DNA of 64,000 nt from Ambrosia x helenae (taxonomy: Eukaryota; Streptophyta; Magnoliopsida; Asterales; Asteraceae): positions 1,860,001 through 1,924,000 of the forward strand of contig CM061231.1 in assembly GCA_030844895.1 (NCBI GenBank), read 5' to 3'. Shown here piece by piece: positions 55,069-64,000 of this stretch. The notes beneath the pieces are model-generated. The model did no database searches, was not told the origin of the DNA, and was given only the letters and a program-made list of their open reading frames with translations. The translations under genes were made by a program, and so were the position numbers. How positions within the stretch are numbered: position 1 is the stretch's first letter; each line of letters begins with the position of its first letter.

Positions 55069-57651
55069 ATGTCCAAAGCAAAAACAATGATGTTGCCTCA
55101 TATTCATGTTTTAATCATCTTCATTTCAATAACAACCGCGGCAACCGAATTAACTCCCCAATATGCCAAGCCCGGATGCATAGAAACGTGCGGGAATATA
55201 ACCATTCCATACCCTTTTGGCATCGGTCCAAACTGTTTTCTCAACCGATGGTACGCTGTTGATTGCAACTCCTCCAAACCTTATTTAAAAGCTCTAAAAA
55301 GCCTACCATTGTTGGGTGTAGACTTGAATGAACAAATGGTTCTTGTCAATGTCCCAATGAGGTCTGATTGTCAAGCCCATATTTGGAACAGCACTCAAAT
55401 CCTTAACCTTGATAACAGCCCATTCCTGATTTCAAAATTTAACAACAAATTCTTCTTCGAGGGGTGTGGTAGTGTTTCCATATCTAGCGATGGAAACACG
55501 CTCAATGGATGTTCGACGACTTGTTCTCAGCCAAATGTAAGTTTCAAGAATATCAGATGTGATGGGACTGGCATCAATTGTTGCCAAACAAACATTCCTT
55601 ATTATCTGAAGAACTTCAGTATGAATGTGACTAGCAATCAATCGTGTGTTTCCGCCTTCTTTGTGGCTGATAGTTCATATGTTGGTACCTTGTCTCCGGA
55701 CAACTCGTTTGTTGGGGACAGACCTGACGGTTCTTCTATCCCAATGGTACTTCAGTGGACGCTACCAGAAAAAGACTTTAGTGAAGGTAGTTGTACTTAC
55801 AATTTCAGCAAAGATGAACTCCAGATGGGTTTGCACACTTTTGTGGCGACTGCGAAGTGTAGCTGCCCCTCTGAATTTTATGAAGGAAGCCCATATATAT
55901 CCGGTGGATGCAAAGGTACTCCGCGTACTTTCCTTAATTTGTTAACATATCTATCCAGTGTTTTCATGACTCGCTGGTTGGACTAGGTGCATGACACTGT
56001 GTCTAACGGCCCAAAAGTAAATAGTGCTAATAGAGCTGGCACAGTGTCTTGTACCTGGTCAAATCATTGACCCAACTCTAATAGTAGCTGTCATTGGTTT
56101 GGTTGCATGATTTGAGTACATATATTGCTAATTAAATTAATTATTTTAAACTATTTTCCTTAAAAAAAAAAAAAACCAGTGATTCTTAATTATTTTTCTT
56201 TATTATGTTACAAGAAGCAATATATTTATTCTTTTATTTTTTCTGTATTAAACGAATAATAATAGCATAACAAGTATGTTTTAAAGTACTGACTATTATT
56301 TATTGTACATTTAGTTACTGAAGAATGTGCAAAGTGTATGGAAACGCGTGGCTCTTGTGTATACAAAGTATCATATGGTGGTCAACGGACGTTCATTTGT
56401 GATAGTAACGTCATCCATCGTAGAAGCAAGTTATCATCATCCTGGGTTATTTTTCTAGGTAATATCATTTGTATGAACACCAAAGCTCGAAATGCTCTAA
56501 TTATTAGTTCACGAAGCCAATTTGTTCATGTTATATCTTTTTCATGATTGGTATTAATTAATCTTCAACATGTTTTTGGAATGTAATACTTAGGTGTTGG
56601 CATAAGTATTTTGGTCCTCTTTCTTACGGCTCTAGGCGTTGTATTGTACAAAAAGAGAGCCAAAGAGAAAAAAATGAAAAATATATGTTTTGAACGCAAT
56701 GGGGGACTACTACTGGAACAACAAGAAGCAGGAACCAACGGTTTAGTTGATCATAAGACCAAGATTTTCACATCCAATGAGTTGGACAAGGCTACAAACT
56801 ACTATAATGAGAATATGATTATTGGCCGAGGAGGCCAAGGTACGGTATACAAAGGCAAGTTGAGTGATGGAAGGATTATAGCAGTCAAGAAAGCAAATGC
56901 AGTTGACCAAAGTCAACTAAAGCAATTCATCAATGAGATGGTAATTCTATCACAAGTTAAACACAGAAATGTGGTCAAACTATTAGGTTTTTGCTTAGAG
57001 ACTGATGTTCCCATACTAGTTTCAGAATTCATCCCAAATGGGACGTTGTATGAGCATATTCATCATCAAAAGACGGGTGTAGTCATTTCATGGAACATGC
57101 GATTACAAATTGCCACGGAGGTAGCTGGAGCACTCTCTTATTTGCACTCAGCAATGTCAATTCCAATATACCATCGGGACATCAAATCAACTAACATACT
57201 TTTGGATGAAGAATACAGAGCCAAGATATCCGACTTTGGAACTTCAAGGTTTGTCTCAATTGGCATAACTCACTTAAGCACTTTAGTCCAAGGAACGATT
57301 GGCTATTTGGATCCAGAGTACTTTCAATCTAGCCAGTTCACTGAAAAAAGTGATGTTTATAGTTTTGGAGTTGTTTTAGTTGAACTATTAACAGGAGAAA
57401 AACCGTTTTCGTTAAGTAGATTTGGTGAAAACAGAAGCTTGGCTGCACACTTTTTGATGGGTTTTGAAGAGGGTCGACTCATGTCTATTCTTGATGCAAA
57501 TATGGTGAGAGAGGGCGGCAAGGATTTGTTATTGGAAGTAGCTAAGCTAGCAATTAGATGCTTAAATATGTTTGGAAAACATAGGCCAACAATGAAAGAG
57601 GTAGCCTTAGAGTTGGAAACAATAAGAACCTCACAAATGTCGTTTGGCTAA
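55069..57651 (+). CDS. WAK-like receptor kinase, three exons
   Basis: Exons 55069-55915, 56315-56458 and 56594-57651 (CAAAG|GTACT, TTTAG|TTACT, CTAG|GTAAT, CTTAG|GTGTT; phases 1 and 1) give 682 aa. An in-frame ATG at 55009 is also possible; I prefer 55069 because it gives a compact signal peptide (PHIHVLIIFISITTAATE). The extracellular part is a GUB_WAK galacturonan-binding domain (CGNITIPYPFGIGPNCFL) followed by a Cys-rich part (CAKCMETRGSCVY) without a clear EGF repeat. A membrane span (ISILVLFLTALGVVLY) precedes the kinase: GRGGQGTVYKG, invariant Lys in IIAVKK, HRDIKSTNILLDE (an RD kinase), DFGTSR, GTIGYLDPEYF and RPTMKEVALELE. All catalytic residues are present. Likely role: cell-wall or damage sensing at the plasma membrane. 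Confidence 0.93.
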
Positions 57652-58200
57652 ATATGGTTTTTGAATAAATGATGTAAAATGCCTGAGAATAAGAAGAGTT
57701 ACTATGTTAACATATAGGGATCAATTAAAAAAACAGCATGATATGGCTTAGAAAATTTTTAGTTGATACTATATATATTGTACTAAATTTTAGACATGTT
57801 GCTGAAGATGGTCCGAATTGGTCTATATATAATTAATTTGATGTCTACTTGTAGTTATTTGTAATAAATGTTCGCTTTCGGGTTGGTATGCATGATAATT
57901 GTTTACAGATATAAAGGAGTTTGGAGGGAAAGTTTTGAGAGGGAGAGTTTTGTAAGTTAGTTATAATAACCAAACAATACATACATTACAAATGAACATT
58001 GTACACCCTATTTATACTCTGTGCACCGGGGGAATTAACTAACATAATCGTTCACTTACACAGGGGTAGGGCCCTGATTCCTAGCGCATACGCATACGCA
58101 TACCCTACCCCAAAATATCATCATCATAAGACCTCTTCGGAGAAGAAACCAATCGAAATGGTTAAGTACGAGAAGATGGCATATCTTCGCGCAGCCTCAA
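57652..58200. other. 3' flank of receptor kinase, no gene
   Basis: AT-rich 3'UTR and spacer. GCATACGCATACGCATAC at 58085-58103 is a short tandem repeat. Confidence 0.5.
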
Positions 58201-58800
58201 TCTAGGCGGAGCTCAATCCTAACAGAGATCATATGTGGAGTGAAATCCACCCGTGTGGGACCATGCGCCCAACTCAGCGACGATCTCTCGTGGACAAGTC
58301 ACAGCCTGACGTGTCTTAGGCCTGGCTCGCCATAAGGGCACGCTAGCAAAGAAGGTGCGGCCCCCTCAACCCCACTTGCTGCACTGTTCCCCCTGGTGTC
58401 AGGCCTCACCTCAGACAGTCTTTCAGAAGGAGCAGATTGACACAGACTGGCGCCGCCTAAACACTCTAACGCAGGAAGAAAAGATCCGCCTCCACCCAAT
58501 AGCAGCTCGCCACGTGGACCAATGGCAGGGCGATACCTCTTTATCTCTCCTGTATTTATTACATCTAGTTTAATTTTATATAATTCCTAGTCCAAAGATA
58601 ATTATTTGGGCCGAAAGAAAGGCAAGCCTATAACCCGGGCCCAAGCCCATCGTCGAGGCTATGGGTAAATGGTAACCGGCTCGTGTATCTCCTATAAATA
58701 GGAGGTCTCACCTCCTTCAACCAGATTCGACTCCCTAGAGATTACACTTATACTTACAGGGCCAACCCACCATTTTTGTGTCTGGTATCACGAGTCTTTC
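58201..58800 (+). mobile_element. LTR remnant with primer-binding site
   Basis: A GC-richer stretch with a TATA box (CTATAAATAG, 58692-58701), a following leader-like GGAGGTCTCACCTCC inverted repeat, and TGGTATCACGAG at 58783, close to the TGGTATCAGAGC primer site of many plant LTR elements and TRIMs. No gag-pol follows and no second LTR is seen, so this is a decayed fragment with uncertain borders. Confidence 0.4.
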
Positions 58801-59129
58801 GAGACTCTAGGCGGTCACCTCTTTTCGTACATCCCTTGATTATTTACATGTCACAGATCCAGCCACGGTGTGGAGCAAAGGATTATATCCTGCAGCAAAC
58901 ACGAGTCACCACCTCACGTACCTCCTCTGAGGTAAATACTGTTCTCAATGTAATCGTTTCTTCACATATAAGTGTCATATATCTTCCATTGAATCGGTGT
59001 GTCACGCATAACTCATTATAACTACCTAGACTTGGATATAGATTATTATTTGCATAATACAACATGGTATAATGTTTAATGGTCACCATTAATATTCTAA
59101 CAATATCTCCCGAATATTGAAATCATTAA

Positions 59130-59578
59130 ACACCTTTCTTCTTCCTTCTACTCCTCGCTTTATGATCTTGAACGTTTCTTGGGTGGAAGGTCCTTCTCTT
59201 TCCATTCTTTCTTCTTCTTTCCAGGGCTGCTCTCACTAGATTCTCCAACTTCTATTGTGAGTTCTTGGCCTTTATACTTGATATGGGACCACTCCAATAT
59301 CTCTAAGTATCTCACATGCACCTTAGTGTTTTGAAAATTTTGTCTTTGTAAGTTAGTTTAGGCAACCCCATTTCGTATCCCATGGCCAAGGCAATCACTT
59401 CCCAATTCTCATCTTCTGTGTCCTTGTGATATCCACCAAAACGCTACACAATCATATAAAGTTCCAAAAGACTAATCGGATAACCTTTACAATCTAATGG
59501 TGGCATAGGGGCATTAATTCTTATTTTCATGAAATACATCATGAACCACTCTATAATCTTCTCAAATTCTTTCGCCAT
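59130..59578 (-). pseudogene. ARID-domain protein fragment
   Basis: Minus-strand reading from an ATG at 59578 gives MAKEFEKIIEWFMMYFMKI, MPPLDCKGYPISLLELYMIV, a stop, then RFGGYHKDTEDENWEVIALA with MGYEMGLPKLTYKDKIF. The pattern (hydrophobic helix, PL-x-G-x-x-ISLLELY, GGY, W-x-x-IA-x-x-MG) is that of the ARID DNA-binding fold. In-frame stops and a frame loss near 59320 make it a pseudogene. The distal part is Lys/Arg-rich. The closest relatives in mind are plant ARID/CCHC-type proteins. Confidence 0.6.
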
Positions 59579-59639
59579 TTTCCATAGGAAATGCGTAGGA
59601 AACAACGATATCAACGGATTTACTATATATAAAGGTTTT

Positions 59640-60176
59640 AAGTATGAGGATGGTTGGATTATTTTTATGATGCATTTCTGACAGAAACTCTCACGAAATT
59701 CCCACTAAAACATTTTGTTGGAAATTTGTTACGCATTTCCGACCTATTTAATTTCTTTCAAGGTTAAAATTTCTGACGCATATCCTACGAAATATTCTAT
59801 AAATACCCAATACCAACTTAGGTTACCTACAACCATCATCGTTAGGTTCTATCTTTTCACAATCCAATACCCACCTTTTTCACAATCCAACTTAATTATA
59901 TTCTTAATCCAACCATCACCATTAGTTCCACCTTTTTCACAATCCAACACCCACCTTTTCACTATCAACTTGACCTGCTCTACCATGTTGGCATCGCTTT
60001 CTACCACCATCTCTTTTCAAAAAACACTCTTACCGTCTCTTTGTCTCTGATGGACTGGATTAGGGTTTAGTGGTGGTGACCTTTTGTTAGATTTGTTCGT
60101 AGGAAGTACTAATATAGGCTCACTTTTATATTCGGTAGGCTTTGCATCTGTTTCGGTTGCTGTTCGCTTTCGTTCT
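59640..60176. other. intergenic, CACAATCCAA repeats
   Basis: Short imperfect repeats of CACCTTTTTCACAATCCAA between 59850 and 59965. No gene is recognised. Confidence 0.5.
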
Positions 60177-62055
60177 ATCCAGAACAAACAATTTTGATAG
60201 GAAGGATCCCTCTAATGGCCTCTCCAGGAGCTTTTATAGTAAATAGAATCTATGAAAAATTTCAGAAATCGTCCTTTATGTTTACATCGTTTTTCAGTGG
60301 TTGTCCTTTAACTTCAAAGTTGATGGAAATCGTCCTTTATGTTGTAAAATCTTGCATGTCTCGTCCTTTTGGCCTAACCTGGTTAGTTTTTTTGGTTAAG
60401 TTTGGTCACGTGCAAGGCATGTGAGGGCATAAATGACAATTTACCCTCTGATTTCATCTCCTCCTTTATAAACCCATCTCTCTCACTCACACACAAATCT
60501 CTATGCACTTCACCGCCCTAAACCACCCCCCTTTCTCACTACCACCTGCCACCACTATAGCCAACCACCACCATGCTATTTATTGAAAGCAAATATAACC
60601 ACCTAAAGTTCCAAAGCATATTCTTACTTTTTTGGATCTGGAAGATGAACATGTTGAAGAAGCTTTGGATGCCTTGGTAATTGGGTAGGGTGGCTGGTGG
60701 TGGAACGTGTGGGTGATGGCGATGGTTCTGGACGGTAGTGTTGGTAGTGGTGGTAGGTGGCCGGAGTTGGTGGCTATGATGATGATGGTTAAGTTATCTT
60801 TCCCTAATTTATCATGATACGCTTGCAAATTAAGTTCCATTCCTTGATTCTCAATCAATCCGACCTGTTTTCCTTCAGTAAGGCTTTGTTTTGCAATTTG
60901 TTGCTCATTATGTTGTTGTTTGGATGTCAGATTTGTGGGATTTCATGCTGTTGTTTTGGAGATTTTATAAGAAAGAAGAAAATTGTATTAAAATGGTAGG
61001 GGTGGGGTTAGGGTGTGTTAAAGAATTAAAAGTTAGGGTTTTTTTAAATTATGGAGGGGATCTCAGATTTGGTGAGATTTCGTGGTGGTTGCCGGATTTG
61101 TGGGGTTTCGTAGTGGCATGTGGTTGTTAATGGCACTTTTCCAAGTGGTGGTGGTGGTGGTGGTGGTGTAGGGTTGTTGATGGCAGGTTGTGGTGGCGGT
61201 GGTGGCAGATTTATGGCAAAGGTGGTGGAGGTGTAGGATGGTGGTGGATATGGTGGGGGTGGTGGTGGTTATTGAAGAATGTAAGTGATGGTGGTGATAA
61301 AGATGATAGAGATGGGGGCATAACTATCATTTTGCCCTTATATGGATCCACATGACCAAACTTAACCAAAAAAACTAACCAGGTTAGGCTAAAAGGACGA
61401 GACATGCAAGATTTTATAACATAAAGGACGATTTCCATCAACTTTGAAGTTAAAGGACAACCACTGAGAAACGATGTAAACATAAAGGACGATTTCTGTA
61501 ATTTTTCCTAGAATCTATAGAGTTGTGATCAATCAAATATTGCAAAGTCCTTGTATTTACTAGTCGGAATTTAATGATAACGGAATTTCAGTCTATGTCG
61601 TAACTATAATGTCAGATTGGGGAGGAGCATTAGAATTAGAAATTGATAGAAAAGTAAGGATATGGGTTCGTGTGAGTAGGCAACAAGGACCATCTATTCT
61701 ATTTCTATTATGAGCAACGGATTCGAATATAAGAGAAATTCTAGAGAATGTTTGTTATCCTAAACTATTTTTGTCTTTTCTTAATGATAAATAAATATGG
61801 TCAAAAGAAAATGCTATTTTGAAATTTTATCAACAATTTGCTTGTGTAGAGGGAATCCGGTATTCTCTTAATCCTTATATAAGAATTTACAACAAAAAAT
61901 TCTTTCAATAAAAATGTGAATTAAGAGGGATTAGTCAAAGAAACATGAATCGGAGACTAAATCGTGATATACCCCAGAACAATAATTTTTTTGTTATTGC
62001 AAGATATATTGGCAACAGTGGATCGGTTGATTCGAATACAATTTTGAATGGTGAA
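60177..62055 (+). pseudogene. rpoB: nuclear copy of plastid rpoB, split by MITE
   Basis: Two segments, 60177-60253 and 61510-62055, join across an insertion and read as plastid RNA polymerase beta: EQTILIGRIPLMASPGAFIV and NRIY, then RVVINQILQSP, NGISVYVVTIMSDWGGA, LELEIDRKVRIWVRVSRQQ, REILENVCYPKLFLSFLND, SKENAILKFYQQFACV, MNRRLNRDIPQNNNFF and ILATVDRLIRIQF. The order matches one continuous part of rpoB. In-frame stops, frameshifts and many replacements show an old nuclear plastid insertion (NUPT) under no constraint. The two ends of the rpoB match are approximate. Confidence 0.85.
60254..61509. mobile_element. Mutator-type MITE inside rpoB copy
   Basis: A 1256-bp element with terminal inverted repeats of about 200 bp (starts GAAAAATTTCAGAAATCGTC, then CTTTATGTTTACATCG), flanked by an exact 9-bp duplication AGAATCTAT (60245-60253 and 61510-61518). 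Nine-base duplications and long inverted repeats are typical of Mutator elements. Interior GGTGGTGG-rich, no transposase. The insertion cuts the rpoB reading frame at the codons for ...NRIY. Confidence 0.9.
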
Positions 62056-62922
62056 TGGATACACTAACATACCACAAAAATCATGACTTAAATCAAACTC
62101 AAACTACAAAATGTTTTTTTTCTTTTTTTTATGTATGAAAGCAAAAATACAATCATAAAAGAACATTTTGAAGCAATTGTTTATTAAATAATAAAGATCA
62201 GTTAGTCATAAAGAATGTTATATATTATAAATAAAGTCCATCTTTTTGTTTTATAGTAAAATAAAAATGATATATTTGCATTTAACTATCTATACTATAT
62301 TATAAAGCATTTCGTAAGGACTTCTTAAAAAAATAAGAAGTACAAATATATTTGCTTATTATATAATACATAATGCACATCTTAACTACTTTTTAGGGGC
62401 AAATTTGTCTTTTAAACTTGTCTTTAATTATTACATCACATTATAGTTAATGAACCATAATAATATCAAAGACTTTACATTAGTCTTGTATAGTTGTATA
62501 ATTAATCCATTAGTAATATTAAATGGTTGTCCATGATAATATTAATATTTTTATAAGAATTATTATTTAAATTTAGTATCATCTTATTTAGATATAGTAG
62601 TGGTAATAGTTGTGGTACCCAAATATAATCAGCGTTTAAGACATATTAAGTTAGAAAACACTTTCTAAAAGAGACTATGCGACCCCCGCCGTATCGCGCG
62701 AGCCAACCCACTAGTCTCCTTAGTAGCAACCGTCTATAATTATCATTTATCTTCTCTTGAATATGTTTTTTTTCGCCGAACGGAAGAGGTGGAAAAACCT
62801 CTAGCAAGATGTAAAAGCTGTAACACATTACTAATCCCCTCCGCATGTTACTTATCATTTTTCAATATTTTATAGTCACATAAATAATATAAATCCTGTA
62901 AGAGGTGATGATTTATTAGTAA
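62056..62922. other. AT-rich intergenic, Helitron 5' end-like motif
   Basis: At 62289 A|TCTATACTATATTATAAAGC on the plus strand matches plant Helitron 5' ends. No plus-strand 3' end was identified downstream. No gene is recognised. Confidence 0.45.
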
Positions 62923-64000
62923 CTAGTGTTATTACCGAGCCGCGTGTTGCGGCGGCGTAAATCAGGTTTTGAATACATGGGGCTGTGTAGAATGTGGCAT
63001 CCGTATTCACTTTTTTATTCTACTTTGTCGTACGACTCGCTGCAATTCAAAATTTTGGTAATTAACAGTTATTTGGAACAGTAATGTATAACTCACATCC
63101 GAGCGTCGACATCAAAATCCTATACACACTTAAACAAACAACTTGATTATAAACAAAATCAACAGGGTATATGCCCTATGACCTCTAACATCAACAATAC
63201 ACAACAGAACAACTTATATGCCTTCAGAACTATTAGATGAAAAACACATAACAGAATTTACAACACAAAACATAACAACGCAAAACGCCATAACCCTAAA
63301 ACCAAGCCGTTTTAAAACTGCCAGCTAAACCGCATTACTTTACGCGCCATCTCTAAAACAGTACCTGAAACGGTTTGGTCCCTGTAGTAACAAAAAAACA
63401 GCCATTAGCAAAGAATGCTAACCAAAATCCAGTTCTAAAATCCTATAAACACTTAAAAAAACCAGATGATTACTCAATCCGAATGATCAAAACAATCATA
63501 ATGGGGCCTGATTACCCAAAAATACATTGGAACACAACTAAGGTTTTCTTTTTCTTACATCACACATCAGGAAACCAAGTATGCATATATCAGTGAACAC
63601 CTTAGAAGATTACATGCCTTGAGTAAACAGTCAATGCCAATTAAAAATCTGCCTAAACCCAACCCCTTCTTTCTTGGTTCATGTGCGAAGGGGAAACCAA
63701 CCATGAGAAAAATTCAAATATTCAGTCTAAAACACTTTGGTAACAATGTATTGTATTCATTCGCCTTTTCAGCAATCTAACAATTAATCCGGTAAATCTA
63801 AATGTTCAGATACAAACAATACCTTTGCGAACCTTCGTGATGAGTTGAAGTCAACCCCTGCTTGCTCACAGGCCACAACCAATCCAGCCTTCCCAGATGC
63901 CGATCTTTGTTATGGTAATTTAATCGATGCACATAATTTTATTAATATGATTATAATTTTGATGTAGGTTGCCAGGTGTATGAGATCAATATTCAGTATG
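62923..64000 (-). mobile_element. Helitron 3' part, runs off window
   Basis: On the minus strand a GC hairpin region (CCGCCGCAACACGCGGCTCGG) is followed by TAATAACACTAG|T at 62926-62923, a Helitron 3' end that shares text with the end at 27022. The body extends rightwards beyond the window. An exon-like open stretch at about 63905-63823 (minus) reads SASGKAGLVVACEQAGVDFN and SSRRFAK before a donor GCAAAG|GTATTG. I do not recognise it; it could be a captured gene fragment. Confidence 0.4.

Overview
This window is nuclear DNA of a flowering plant. The supporting signs are plant-only genes (an EIN3-type ethylene transcription factor, a plastid Cpn60 alpha subunit with a transit peptide, a wall-associated-kinase-like receptor), short GT-AG introns, very AT-rich intergenic DNA and many plant transposon classes. 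The gene style and the repeat mix fit a eudicot, possibly Asteraceae, but that lineage is an inference. Three host genes stand out. EIN3/EIL1-like is at 10445-12241 (+), with a 5'UTR intron. CPN60A2-like is at 17214-21994 (-), nine exons, with two apparent one-base deletions in the last exon. A WAK-like receptor kinase is at 55069-57651 (+), three exons.

Most of the rest is transposable elements. 2.0-5.5 kb: a TA-microsatellite-bounded element holding an acidic-protein gene. 5.8-7.7 kb: a Helitron with foldback arms. 7.8-8.9 kb: two hAT-like MITEs. 12.8 kb: a SINE with target-site duplication. 14.7-15.6 kb: an element full of short palindromes. 22.2-23.1 kb: a Mutator-type MITE just upstream of CPN60A2. 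24.8-26.9 kb: three PIF/Harbinger elements with TAA duplications. 27-30.6 kb: exon-like islands of an unrecognised minus-strand gene beside a Helitron-type end. 33-34.3 kb: a broken Harbinger transposase. 34.4-36.1 kb: remnants of an autonomous Helitron (PIF1 helicase and an RPA-like exon).

The centrepiece is an intact, apparently very young Ty3/gypsy element of the Tat lineage at 36703-48093. It has two 528-bp LTRs that look identical, a TGTAG target duplication, a 1788-aa gag-pol with two RNase H domains, and an antisense four-exon gene (1033 aa) with its own TATA box and G-box. Between the convergent stops of the two genes lies an array of eight 102-bp units. Each unit can form three hairpins, two of which carry the same heptaloop GGCTAAG, and one copy shows paired changes in both arms of a stem. 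This is the strongest candidate for an undescribed system.

The right end holds a Mutator transposase fragment (50.6-51.3 kb), a W-box cluster and a TA-bounded foldback element upstream of the receptor kinase, an LTR remnant (58.2-58.8 kb), an ARID-domain pseudogene (59.1-59.6 kb), and an old nuclear copy of plastid rpoB split by a Mutator-type MITE with a 9-bp duplication (60.2-62.1 kb). A further Helitron end at 62.9 kb opens an element that runs off the window. All homology calls come from reading motifs by eye; no database search was run.
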